From NCBI GenBank assembly GCA_022925895.1, contig JAKSYS010000007.1, positions 186,001 through 250,000 on the forward strand: a DNA stretch of 64,000 bases, in the 5' to 3' direction. Each line of letters starts with the position of its first letter. Within the stretch, counting starts at the first letter, position 1. The stretch comes from Fragilaria crotonensis. Lineage: Eukaryota > Bacillariophyta > Fragilariophyceae > Fragilariales > Fragilariaceae. Of this stretch, positions 11,580 through 22,351 are shown one piece after another. The notes below the pieces were generated by a model, which did not search any database, had not been told where the DNA came from, and worked only from the letters and a program-made list of their open reading frames with translations. The position numbers and the translations under genes are program-made.

Positions 11580-12609
11580 TTAGCTGGTCACGTAGTTCCT
11601 TTCCCTTGCTTGCTGGCTTGTTGCCATTGACGCATTTGGCCTCCGGCCAGGATGAGGCTCATTGTTGTCAGTTGCCACTGCAGATGGTGCCTCACTCGAC
11701 ATGACAGCACGCTCATCTACTAGTTCATGGAGGGAGAAGTTGCGAAAGTAATCTGCATCTTCAGAATTAAAACCAAGATCGGATTCTCGTTCGTCAACTC
11801 AGAAATTATGAAGGAGCATTGCTGCAGTTACTACCTTGCCGATATCTTGAATGTCAAAAAGCAGCTTCCTCCATAGAATTCCCCAGCGCATCACAACTTC
11901 GCCAAACGTACATTGAATTTGGATTCGGCTGGCGGAATGCCAAAAATTGAAGGCATCTTCAGGAGAAAGGGACTTGGCGTCAGAATATGGAACCATGAGG
12001 TGACCCATCAATGGGTATGTAGAATCACCAACCAAGAAATATCCTTTGTCATGAAGCCAATCGGAACTGTCCTCAAGAATCTTGAAGAGTTGCGCTTCAA
12101 TAATAGCAGTAGAATCATGTGTAGAACCCTTATGACATGCACTCATCCAAGCACACATTGTGATTTGTCACAGATGGCCTGTACACTCAGAGCATAAAAC
12201 CCCTTTCTGCAATAGTAGTTTGCTGGGTTATTGATTAGGTTGCTTGCAACTTGACACTTAATTTTAATGGCGTGGTGCCATCTAAAGCACCAATGCACTT
12301 CCTGAAAACCCCACCACTTGCTGACAAGAATCCTTCCGCAACACTGTTCAAAGCAACTTTGTCTCTAGAAACAATCCATATCACGAAAAGAAATTGAAAC
12401 GTTGAGGGTATCCAGGTCTTGTGCGGTAGGTTGATGGTTTTGTAGCTTCATTGGAAAGCAGCCACTCTTGCAACTTATGAAGTCTCTCCAACCTTGGCAA
12501 TGATACATTCACAAAATCTGTCAAAAGGGCATCGATTCATCCTGAACATTCTGCGAAAATGAATGGGTGACAGCACTTGAATGATTTGATCAAAAGATGA
12601 TTGTCTCAT
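11580..12609 (-). pseudogene. Broken Harbinger (DDE_Tnp_4) transposase
   Basis: Starting near ATG 12609, the broken frame reads a helical N-terminal part (HFRRMFRMNRCPFDRFCE), the first catalytic block CIGALDGT near 12280, a block HKGSTHDS near 12120, the second aspartate block GYFLVGDSTYP near 12040, and the segment IQIQCTFGEVVMRWGILW near 11890. The family normally has Glu as IExxFG at the third acidic position; here it is Gln (CAA). A TGA interrupts the frame after MLLHNF at about 11799, yet the frame stays open beyond it to TAA at 11580-11582. Further frame changes occur near 12130 and 12250. The element is therefore very probably immobile. Confidence 0.7.
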
Positions 12610-12853
12610 CGCAACGTTGGGCTTCGCACGTTTCTCCGTGAACTCTTCCTTCTAATCCGTTCCCTTGCTGCGATGAGATTCGCTCTGAGAACAATTAACT
12701 CACCTCCAGTGTATGTAGTAGAAGGAGAAGAATGCACAAATCCAAGTCATCCAATTCTTCCAGCAGGAGGATGACAACATGCTGCTGCCACCACTCATTG
12801 CAGGTTGTGTGGTATGGGAACAGCAAATCCAAGATTGTTGTGCACCTAAATTT

Positions 12854-12986
12854 GCGGCTGAATTGCGGCTGAAAAATCTCCCAAAGATTGCCAGGAGGTT
12901 ATTCAGCTGCAGAAAAGTTTGACTCATACGAACAATGCAATCTGCGGCTGATTTTGCGGCTGAATCTGCTGCGATTGGAACGGCCC
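12854..12986 (-). repeat. Subterminal GCGGCTGA repeats and right end of Harbinger element
   Basis: Four copies of GCGGCTGA occur at 12854-12861, 12865-12872, 12944-12951 and 12956-12963, close to the proposed terminus at 12986. Clustered short subterminal repeats near transposon ends commonly bind the transposase. Confidence 0.5.
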
Positions 12987-12989
12987 TAA

Positions 12990-15900
12990 AGTCAAGGTGT
13001 ATCATATTACCAAATTGCAAAATGAAAACTGAGTGATATTGTAATTTGTAACTGTCTTGGCTACGTATCGAATCATCATACTAGTGTATGATGCTTTAAA
13101 TAAAGTTTGCTTATAGCATAGAAACATCTGCCTATGAAAATCAAATTGCAAAAAAATTGCTTACTGACAAATTAGCATACTATCAAGAAGATCTGCTTGT
13201 CATACAAAGAACCAACCTTGCTGGCTCGGACGGATCAACACTCTGGCTACTAATTCTCGCAACATGCAAATCGGAGCACCGCTGGCGCGCAGCATAGAAC
13301 GTGCATGGTTCAGGGACATGCGGCATTCCTTCAAACCTTAGACGGTAGTCAATTCGAGTTATTGGATACAAAGAACGGCTACTACAACGTTATTTCATAA
13401 CGAATGTAATCTTGCATACCCTGAATCCCATCGAGCTCGCCAGTCACCACAAAACAATATTCTGAGAGAAAAACTCCAACACGCTTCCAGCGAAGAGGAC
13501 AGTTTGCAACCATTCTTCGGACGAAGAAGAAATTCGAAGAAGGTTTTGGAGTGGCACTTGTAAATATTCTACATTGGTTCAGTGTGCAACAGACCAGACT
13601 TTTATGTGAACAGCTTCTTTGATGACTTGTTACTAAGTAGAAAACAACGCCCAACGAAGAAGGTTGTTTCACACGAAGAAGATTTGGAAGCAGGCTTTTC
13701 TTCGGGCGAAAAAGGTCCTTTCAACATTTGTCGTTCATAGTATGCATAAGAAGTCGGGAAATTTTAGGTGGAAACTACTGCCCCCGAGGGTCATTTTGAG
13801 GTGCTTTTGTTTCCTAAAAGTCAGGAAATGATCGAGAATGTTTTCTCCTTGCCTACGTGATCGATTGGTACATGTTTATGCACAAATGAATGCTTTCAGT
13901 TCAGTTTCCTGAATTTTAGGTAAGGAATCCACCTAAAATTTGATGTGTTGTTGAGTTGACCGCGTGTCGAATCACCGTACGTCGCAATACTGTGCCAAAA
14001 ACACATTAGACAACTTCTACTAGTACAGTACTGATTTACACAGTACTCCTGTACTTTGTTTCCTATATAGTGTATTGAAAGCTTATTTGCTTACCAACAA
14101 TAAACTAAAAGAAATCAACCATATGAATCAGCAATGAGAGCTCTCCAATCAGATATCAAAACAAATTTTACTGTACATTCCACACAATGAAACTTCGTTG
14201 TGAAAATTTGACCCTAAATCAATTTTTCATTTGATATTTCAATAGCTGCATGTATCATAGAAGCATACCTTGTGGGATCTATCAGTCAGGAAAGTCTTCC
14301 TTGTCTTCCAGTCTTGCCCTTAATATTTGTGTTAGTTATACAGCCATCAGCATTCAATGCATCCGCAGCACAGAGACCAGGAGTGCAACTGTTGCGGGAA
14401 GAAAGGCAGAGCATAGTTGGCACAGTGGCATTGGCACCTCAACAGTCACCCTGGTGTATTCCAGAACCTGAAAGGTTTCAACAGTAGCTAGCACTGCAGC
14501 AGCTCTCATCACACATGAGCAGATAAAAAATGCTCAGTTGTTTTGACGACACACATTATGTAATAAAAATCATACAACTTTGTAAGCATCAAGAACAGAA
14601 TTGTGGGCAGTAATGGAGAAGACATTTGTCCTCAACAAGATGATCATGATGCATGATGGAAATATGTGGGCACTTGTAGTTCTAGCAAATCGAACATGAT
14701 TGATAAGTTACCAGATCAATGTCCAGAACTAAACAGATCATCACTATAAGGGATAAAACAATCAAATGATATTCTTAAACTTGGCGTAAGAATGTGGTTG
14801 TTTGAGAGAAATACCAACAATTGCAAGCATCATAATGGAAGGTTGATCAATCATGGTTGTCTGACAAGGTGCTGGCATCATCAATGTCAGCATTGCAGCA
14901 CCAATTTGAGAATGTGGTTAGCATAATGGGAGTGCCTATGCTGTTAAGCTACAAGAAATTGACACCAGCACTTGACAAGTTGAAGGTGTAACTACTGCTC
15001 CATATTGGGAACATCAATGTATACTAGCTTTTTTTCTCACATAACAGTGATGCCTAGTATAGAAGCAGTATCATGTTCAAGGAGATTTAAGTCATTGCAG
15101 TAGGACTTCACAATACCTCAAATCTGAGGAAACACAAAAACTGCAAACTTTTATGGCCAATCATCAACATCATCAATGAATGGAATTGATCTTTGTTTTA
15201 TGTACAAGCAATTAGAGATCCTTGCAGCCTTCTGAAGTCTATGGATGCATGTCCGTAGTATAAATTCAATTAAATAAAGGTAGAAAAAAAATAGAATCCC
15301 AATGTGAGGACATGAAAACTTGGAGTGCCATTGCTGAATCTAGGATCATCTTCAATCAACCCAAAAGGACCAAAATTCATTGAGTTACAAACAAAACAGT
15401 GATGCCATATTCATCTTTATCGCGTCGTCAAAGGCCATTTTTAGTTGTTTTACGCACTGTAACTACTGTACTAGCTCAATTTTTGTCGAGTAAAAGTACC
15501 TGCTTTCTGTGCTTTGAACGTGTGGGGTGTGTGCCGTACCTACAATACTTCGTTTTCATTTTTTTAGGTGACTGATCTACCTAAAATTGTGTGAAGCAGA
15601 AGTTTGACCACAAAACATGCAACGCAAAAAAGGTTGATAAGTGTGTACTCGAGTATATCTACTATGCATGACATATGATACACATGTACCGGGGAGCAGT
15701 ACGTGGTACGGGAGCCCGCGTATGCATATGCGTATGCCGTATGCATATGTCATATGTCATATGTCAGATGACATATCACATATCATATGTCCCCTGATCG
15801 AGCCAGCCATTACCAGTGGCAAACACTTACGTGGAAACCAAACTTGCCAAGACTCCCGACATTCGAGGGAGGACATAAAACGGAACTATTTAACCATTGT

Positions 15901-16348
15901 TCGTGAAAAACGAACCAGTTCAGCACACGCGTCAACCATATTAAATTAATGTATCAAACCAGCAGTCTAGAATGATGTATGAAACTGCGACAAATTCAGA
16001 GAGACGTCATAGATCGTTTCGTCTTGTAACAAAGAAGCACCCGTTTCTAGGATGCAAGGAAATGACTCCTCGTATTGATTGTACAGTATGCATATTAAGA
16101 TGGACAACAAATGAAAACCCGGAGATCCCATCTCACACATTAACCGGCCTCCTTGGGAAAAAAAAAACCGGGACTCTACATGCCTGTACCATAAATGTCC
16201 ACGGGATCCATCGCTCAGTCAGAGCGACATCACATCTCCCTTCCTACGTCGGCGACACCATACTCTTCCAACGGGACGCATCGCACTTCTGTGACCTGGT
16301 GACAGAACTCTGAGAGGGACTGTATTCAACCTATGATAATCACAATTC
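12990..16348. other. AT-rich region without recognisable genes
   Basis: More than 3 kb with no frame showing recognisable coding character. It holds a 14-bp inverted repeat (13759-13772 with 13928-13941, ATTTTAGGTGGA-type arms about 155 nt apart), a related ATTTTAGGT-type pair near 15565-15595 and a CATATG-rich hairpin at 15720-15790. These are probably remnants of short mobile elements. Confidence 0.45.
15721..15790. repeat. CATATG-rich inverted repeat
   Basis: Repeated (T)CATATG units end in a perfect 8-bp inverted pair, ATATGTCA at 15759-15766 and TGACATAT at 15769-15776, separated by two bases. The wider stretch is nearly self-complementary, so it could fold into a long cruciform. Confidence 0.6.
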
Positions 16349-16378
16349 ATGTATATCCTCCTCCCGTATAAACCAACA

Positions 16379-17249
16379 ATGACAGAAATTCCGCATCTAC
16401 CCTCTAGTAGTACAGTGTTTATGACCCCCAGAGACATTGATGTCAAGTGCGGCCGAGGAAGAGAGTGTTTTCAGCACCCTGGCAATTCGTTGCTGCGCAT
16501 ACGAGTTGCCACCAAGCTCGAGGAATATTTGAATCAAACAGATGGGAGGTTGAAGGGAATCACAGTTGACAGTGTCATCTCACAATTCTTTGCTGAAGGC
16601 GCGAGATTCCTGAAACGGGATCGTTATACCATGCTATGGGTTGATGGAGGCATCAAGGCAGCCAGGGAACGAATCGGGTCTGCGTTCCGAGATGCGAGCA
16701 AACCGAACAAGGTGAAGTGCATGCAGAAGCTGAAGACACAAATGAGCCCCAAACATGGTCATGTTCTTCATCCTTCACAGTCTGCGAATGACGCGTGCAA
16801 CGCGCTCCCAGATACAGGATCTACTTCAATTTTCCCCTGGAATGGCAGCCAGTGGTGTTGATTGCGTGAGAACATCAACCATTCCAATCAAATCGCGAAG
16901 CGATCAAACAGGATTGGTGGAATCAAGTGGGCATGTTGGCATTCGCCTCGAACACGACCATCTTACGTACCTGGAGCACATTCTGCTCATTGACGCAGTG
17001 AGTGATTTGTTTCGTTTCCAACAGGCCGTTGGAGATCAAACTGATGCTCTTCTTTGTGAAAGCCACGACATTCACAGCACCATAAACACGGAGGATGCCG
17101 AATCTGTATTGCGAGAAATCGGTTCTGATGATAGGATGTATTCTACACCGTTGATGGAAGATATTCATGATATCAACGACAACCAACCGTTAACCCTGGA
17201 GGACAAGGAGTTTCTCGTTGCCCTGGACTGGGAAAAGGATTTATCTTGA
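16379..17249 (+). CDS. DUF6824 (HPGN-motif) protein
   Basis: The N-terminal half contains the diatom DUF6824 motif, DVKCGRGRECFQHPGN near residues 21-36, followed by a helix-rich part ending in WVDGGIKAARERIGSAFRDA. This domain family is greatly expanded in diatoms and its molecular role is unknown. The second half, from about 16860, continues in another frame as an acidic tail ending WEKDLS at 17249. A single frame change between 16755 and 16860 would join them, so I annotate one gene. I choose the ATG at 16379 over that at 16349 because it has an A-rich upstream context, but both are possible. Confidence 0.65.
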
Positions 17250-17949
17250 CCCACATCAGTTGTGATATCAGTTGTACAGGAGCACGGGAACAAACTCTCT
17301 GAATTCCATATAATGTTACACGAGAAAGGTTGCGAACGAATTTTCCCATTTTCCCTGATGCTGCACATCACACCTAAGCTCACTCACCGTGTCCTCGAAA
17401 AGAATGTCAGCAATCCCATGTCATCAAATTGTTGTGATCATCTCATCAGGAGGCATGGTTGCTCACTAACATGACACTAAGGATCCAGGCGCTTCCCAGT
17501 TTTTGAAGATTTTACTAAACAAAGTGTACAGTACCTTTTGTGAGGAATCCATCTGCGCCGTTGTACTCGGTTCAAGCGAGGTGCTGCTTCTTGAGTTCGG
17601 TATTCCAGACTAATGCAGCAAACTTGTAAAGGAGTTGGTGTTAGTATGCGAAGACTCACCGCCGCTCAACAAACTTCAATACTAGGTGTATACGGAGAAT
17701 TACCACAATCCCGTCGCATCCGATTCTTTGGCTTTTTGAGTTGCGGAAGAAGACATGAGTCCGTGTTCTCACCAATACGGACGGTCACTGTTTTCTGATT
17801 GGGAGCCCGTGTATATCGAGCCGATGGAGCTTGCAATAGAAAACGACTATGTGAATTATGATATACACAATCAATATAAAAGTACATACACATTGCCTTG
17901 ATCACAAATCCGGTGCGCCGCTCACCTTGTATAGAAATGCCTATGCATA
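17250..17949. other. Intergenic between DUF6824 gene and copia element
   Basis: No supported gene. The sequence TATGCATA at 17942-17949 abuts the retrotransposon and recurs at its other side (24498-24505). Confidence 0.4.
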
Positions 17950-18099
17950 TGTGAATAAAGGTAGTCGTAGTAATACGGTGCGTTAATCATGGGCAACTAG
18001 AGACGCGATCGTAAAAGAGTGCACTAGCTATTCCATCAGCGTACTGTACCGTCATCATCGTTGTACTGTGTACTCGTCTTGCCCGCGTTAGTTCAATCA
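17950..18099 (-). repeat. 3' LTR of copia element 1
   Basis: Identical over 147 bp to the copy at 24351-24497. The left copy has three extra bases (TGT) that would give TG...CA ends, but the right copy differs there (ACA), so the exact LTR edge is unresolved. Confidence 0.85.
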
Positions 18100-18241
18100 G
18101 TCCCCTCGAACTAATGGGACTCGTTAGGGCACATTAGGTCGTCGATAAATAAAGAACGAACACACATAGTGACATTTAGCTTGCACCAAGGAAGGGCGCA
18201 GCAAGGAAACCCAGGAACCTGCGAACCTCTATGAGGGGGTA

Positions 18242-19957
18242 TCACTTGTGGTCGGTGATATCGTGCAATATTAACCCAACGAGATGATCACGTTTCTGAC
18301 CACCCGGAATGATCTTTGTGCAGATATCGGCGGGGTTATCATGTGTCGAGACATGACCGACGAGGCATTCGCCCATCGCAACTGCTTCACGCACGGCGTG
18401 GTAGCAGACCGAGTTCGACTTCTTTTTCAGGGTCGACTCCGGCCGCTGTGTATTGTGTACTACTGACATGTTGTCGCCATATATATATGACGGACCGGAC
18501 AACGAGACGCCCATCATACGTAGCTTGTAGCGGAGACCGCGGAGCGTCTCCATACCTTGCTTCATTGCAACGAACTCTGCACCGAATACACTCGTCTCAA
18601 TGGTAGACTGCTTCTTGGAAAACCATGTGATGGGTGCCGAGTTCAAATAGATCAAGAATCCGGTTCGTGAGCGGCGCGTTTTCTTGTCACCGGCGTGATC
18701 CGAGTCGACGAATAACCTTAAGTCCACGTCCTTCCCACGTGGTGTTGGTGCGTTCGGCGGCAGTGCCTCCTTAGCGTTCCCATAGAACGCTCGCCAATCG
18801 CATTCCTTGAAGGCTCTCATGTCGATCTCCGGGTACGTCGGATCAAATACAATCCTCGCATTGTGTCGCTTCTCAAGGAAATTAAACAAGTGGAATACGG
18901 CTTCCAGATGACCTTCCCGAGGTAGTGCCAGGTACGATGCCAATTCTGACACCTCCGTTATGATGTCTATGCGGCCGAGCTCCACACACCACCTCAGGAC
19001 ACCGATTTGAGTTTGATAAAACGATGCTTGATCAGCCTTCAACTCTGGGGTCGTATCGAGTTCTGGATGATAATTCAATGGGAAAGGACCGGTTGTTCTC
19101 TTGGCCCATTGACGAGTCGTAAAATGCTTGCGGTGAAACGCTTTCACGTTTTCCACTGCAGCTTGAATGTACTTACTGGAGCTCATCGCCCAGGCGTGTA
19201 CCCCATTGCCCAAAGTGAGCGGTCGGAGCTTTGCTCCCAAATAAAATTCGGGATCCCTTATGGACCCAGGCTTTGTCTTAAAGAAGTGGTCTATTTCATT
19301 GAGCATTCGAACTCCATCATGATGTACGATCAAAATGTCGTCGACGTATAGGAGGCAGTACGCGTAGTACTGATAGCCGTCGTCTTTTCTGACCTCCGGC
19401 TTCAACCATACGTCCTGGTCGGCCTTGCACGACTCCCACCCGAGATGTCGCATGCAATCTGCAAGGTGGTTCCGAAAGGATGCACCTGCCGACTTAAGAC
19501 CGTATAGGGCTCGTACGATCAGAGCCTTCTTCCCGGCATCAGCTCCGAACTCAGGTCCCAGGCGACACCATATTTTCTCACCAACCGGCGCGGTCAGGTA
19601 GGCATTCTCTATGTCTGCCGTCTTGACCTCCAAGTCATTGAGAGCTGCCAGGGTCAGTGCGATCCTGACGGATTCACGTGATACGACGCTTGCATACGTC
19701 ACAGAAGCTGGCGTTTCTGTCATGTGGCCCCAGCGACAAGGCGCGCCTTCCGCTGGAAGTCCTCCATCTTCACATCGAACACAAGATGGCAGCGAATTTC
19801 TTGAACGTTGGTGGCGGACTGTCATCGTCGCCCAAGGTTTGGAAGGCGATTCGCACCTTCGACATTTCCTTTCGTACCGCATCCTGCCACATCGTGTTGC
19901 CGTTTCCATTGTCGATTCTGACGCAGTCGTCAAAAGTCTTCGGGACCTCAATTCCAA
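18242..19957 (-). CDS. Copia element 1 reverse transcriptase and RNase H
   Basis: The reverse-transcriptase domain starts near 19700 (ADIENAYLTAPVGEKIWC), continues through RALYGLKSAGASFRNHL and has the catalytic box YCLLYVDDILIVHHDG near 19360. RNase H follows with LRLFVDSDHAGDKKTRRSRT near 18710, a GAEFVAMKQG segment and a second acidic site IYGDNMSVVHNTQRPE. It ends at TAG/TGA-side coordinate 18242. The first roughly 80 residues of this open frame are out of register. The real protein enters from the upstream frame near 19770, so this is part of one Pol polyprotein. Confidence 0.9.
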   Translation of the reverse strand: MELRSRRLLTTASESTMETATRCGRMRYERKCRRCESPSKPWATMTVRHQRSRNSLPSCVRCEDGGLPAEGAPCRWGHMTETPASVTYASVVSRESVRIALTLAALNDLEVKTADIENAYLTAPVGEKIWCRLGPEFGADAGKKALIVRALYGLKSAGASFRNHLADCMRHLGWESCKADQDVWLKPEVRKDDGYQYYAYCLLYVDDILIVHHDGVRMLNEIDHFFKTKPGSIRDPEFYLGAKLRPLTLGNGVHAWAMSSSKYIQAAVENVKAFHRKHFTTRQWAKRTTGPFPLNYHPELDTTPELKADQASFYQTQIGVLRWCVELGRIDIITEVSELASYLALPREGHLEAVFHLFNFLEKRHNARIVFDPTYPEIDMRAFKECDWRAFYGNAKEALPPNAPTPRGKDVDLRLFVDSDHAGDKKTRRSRTGFLIYLNSAPITWFSKKQSTIETSVFGAEFVAMKQGMETLRGLRYKLRMMGVSLSGPSYIYGDNMSVVHNTQRPESTLKKKSNSVCYHAVREAVAMGECLVGHVSTHDNPADICTKIIPGGQKRDHLVGLILHDITDHK

Positions 19958-21272
19958 ATTTGTGAGTCCGTTTGTGATAGCGACTGTTCACCGCCGCGAT
20001 TATGCGGTTTCGTCGTTTGAGTGTGAACGGTACCCACCAAGCGAAGGCGGGCTCCGTATCTATTCCCTTAGACACGGCATAGTCAGCCACCTCGACGGGG
20101 TTAGACTCCTTGAGGTCAGCAAGGCGCTCCCACGAGGTGCTGCCATCCCTCCACTCAACGCACAATCTCCAACCCTTCGTCGTCTTGCGGATCTGTTGGT
20201 TGGAACCACGTTGGATATACATATCGGGTCGTTCGATTGCCGAATCGTCCTTCCTGTGGTCAACAATTCCAGCGAGAAGCAAGTACTGGTTCCCTTCGGT
20301 ATCACACATGGCGTACATGTTCTGCGCGATAATGTTAGCAGCGAGTTCCGCTGTTTGGCCGTCCGGGAACTCGACCTCGTACGTCCTCGTATCAAGGATC
20401 GGGTTGGCGTTGGCCTTCCCTACCAAACTGCCGTCTGCTGTTCTCTTCCGTCCCCTCACCTTGCCACTCATCATTCGGTCGCCGATCGGTAAGTTCACCT
20501 CAGCCCCGACATATTGGTCATGCGTATCGACATCTACATCGTCGTCCGCGTCGAGGACATGGGGTGTTAACTCGCCGTCGCCGTCGTCCGAATAGTGTTG
20601 ATAGGTCGGAGTCTCGAAAGTCTCCAATTCGGGGTCGGAGGCAAAATCTTCATACTTGAAACCATCTCCGAGAATCGCATTGACCTTTTCCGTAAATTCC
20701 CTGCGATTCTTAGTCATAGTTTCGTCAGCAAGCTCATCGGCAGTCAATGCGCGCACTGTCGATCGATATACTACCTGGCCATTAGACTTGAGTACCTTGC
20801 GTGTCATCGCTGGTCCAATGTCGATGGCCGGTCCCAGGTCCCTACCCAGGACCATCGAATCATCGGGGTACGTGACGGACGTGTCACGGAACAACACCCA
20901 CTCATACCATTTGAAGAGTGCGAGCGGTGATATGTCAGCTGTTTCGCCGCTAACGAGCGTTTCTGGCACTTGGCCGTTCAGTCTGTAAATGTCATGAGCC
21001 GTAAACGAACGTACGTATGCTTCACGCTCGAGGCAGTCGTCCCAGAGTCGTTTCGGAGCTCCCGAGCGAACCATCTGGCGTCCGACTCCTTTCTTTAATT
21101 CGCGGATCGCCGATTCCGCCGCATTGGACCATGGAGTGTGCGGTTCCGTCTGTCGGACATGAACCCCGGCTTCCCGGCATTTGCGACGGAACAGACTCAT
21201 GGTCTGCTCGAGCACCATCCATGATGATCGTATTGGGAACACTCGCGCTGGAATAGCAGCGAGAGTCCTCAT
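19770..21272 (-). CDS. Copia element 1 integrase C-terminal part and linker
   Basis: The frame carries the third catalytic residue of integrase (PWSNAAESAIRELKKGVG, Glu in SAES-like context) near 21110, followed by the usual diatom copia segment KRLWDDCLEREAYVRS, a linker and an acidic region. It ends just before the reverse transcriptase. The first about 20 residues are out of frame, and the true protein joins from the 21022-22257 frame near EQTMSLFRRK at about 21215. Confidence 0.85.
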   Translation of the reverse strand: MRTLAAIPARVFPIRSSWMVLEQTMSLFRRKCREAGVHVRQTEPHTPWSNAAESAIRELKKGVGRQMVRSGAPKRLWDDCLEREAYVRSFTAHDIYRLNGQVPETLVSGETADISPLALFKWYEWVLFRDTSVTYPDDSMVLGRDLGPAIDIGPAMTRKVLKSNGQVVYRSTVRALTADELADETMTKNRREFTEKVNAILGDGFKYEDFASDPELETFETPTYQHYSDDGDGELTPHVLDADDDVDVDTHDQYVGAEVNLPIGDRMMSGKVRGRKRTADGSLVGKANANPILDTRTYEVEFPDGQTAELAANIIAQNMYAMCDTEGNQYLLLAGIVDHRKDDSAIERPDMYIQRGSNQQIRKTTKGWRLCVEWRDGSTSWERLADLKESNPVEVADYAVSKGIDTEPAFAWWVPFTLKRRNRIIAAVNSRYHKRTHKFGIEVPKTFDDCVRIDNGNGNTMWQDAVRKEMSKVRIAFQTLGDDDSPPPTFKKFAAILCSM

Positions 21273-22310
21273 GGGCTTCCGATTTCTTCGTCATCGGATA
21301 TGCCCTGCACCACCCGTCGGCAGTCGCAAAGATTTGCGCATACTTATTATTGCGCTTCGATGTCGTGTTTGAGATCAGAGTATCCGTAAAGCAGTCGATG
21401 GCGAGACGGCGGTATCTCAGCTGCCGGTCGTTGGTCCGGAATCGACGCGACAACGTCGGGTGCAACACCGTCCGGACGCCACGCTGGGTTGTAACATCCA
21501 CCGTTCGACGCGCTGTTTGGCGGTCGATACCCCAATTTCTAGCGAGCATGTCCGAGTCAAACTGCGGACCGGCCCCTGATCGCCTCAGAGTATTGAAGCG
21601 TACCAGTGAGCGCAAGAAAGTGCCGTCATCGAAAGTTGGAGAGGTGCCCCTTATTGATAAAGAGGCTCCGTCTAATCCGATTCCGATGTTCCGGGCGTAC
21701 GAATGCATTTTGGAAACCGAGCACAGCCGTCTCGACGGCGGCGGAGCTCCAACGCGGTCCCCTGTTTCGAAAATCGCTTGAGTGAGCGCGCGTTCTTGTT
21801 CCGCGTATGTCGAATCGGCGGGATCGTACGGAACGTCAGCACTCGTGAGCGAGAGGTGTGGAAGAGACTCGTATTCATCCACTGTAGGACGGCGAGTCGG
21901 GAAAGAGGAGGTGACACCCTGGATCGAGAGAGGTATCACATAGGGAGTGTCGGTATCATCCACCGGAATAACCAAGGAATGCGTAAGGTCCGTAACATTA
22001 TCCGTGAGGAAACGAGGCGTATCGTTTACGATCACATCATTCAGACGAACCTGCATCGTGGAAAGAAGGTTATGGGTGAGTTCGGGATGTAAATTGCTTG
22101 ATGGACCATTAGTATTACTGTCTCCCCGATACTGGGTCGTCGTACGCGAGTGCCGCCGACACAGTCTTGAGATCTTTGGCCACGGGCCCGTTGGGATTAT
22201 AACCGGAGACGTTAATAGGTTTTCATAGTCATGCACTAGTAAAGAATTACTACCCACGGCGCACTGGTCTGCATGGGAGTCTAGATCGGTGCGATTCGGT
22301 CACAGCCACA
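21022..22310 (-). CDS. Copia element 1 protease and integrase N-terminal part
   Basis: Upstream of the first Met the frame reads the protease site LDSHADQCAVG at about 22260-22290, the DSHAD form seen in diatom CoDi elements in place of DSG/DTG. Integrase starts near NWGIDRQTARRTVDVTTQRG, with the first catalytic Asp in AIDCFTDTL near 21390 and the second in IIMDGA near 21225. Local pairs of compensating frame changes occur at 22140-22220 and 21220-21270. This is one section of a Pol polyprotein. Confidence 0.8.
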
Positions 22311-22351
22311 TCAAGCGATCCGAGCGAGCGGAGGACCGCCAGAGTTATTCG

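Larger units (their letters stand above)
9583..12986. mobile_element. Decayed PIF/Harbinger DNA transposon
   Basis: The stretch carries a broken Harbinger (DDE_Tnp_4, HARBI1-like) transposase on the minus strand and a broken accessory-type frame on the plus strand, the two-gene layout usual for this superfamily. The right end is placed at 12986, where GGGCCGTTCCAATCGCAGC (read on the minus strand) abuts TTA, fitting the 3-bp TWA-type target site of the family. I could not find the matching left end, so the left boundary is approximate. Confidence 0.6.

Noticed and set aside
13382-13672. 96-codon minus-strand frame in the AT-rich region
   Set aside because: No motif, isolated in gene-free DNA with GAAGAA-type simple sequence.
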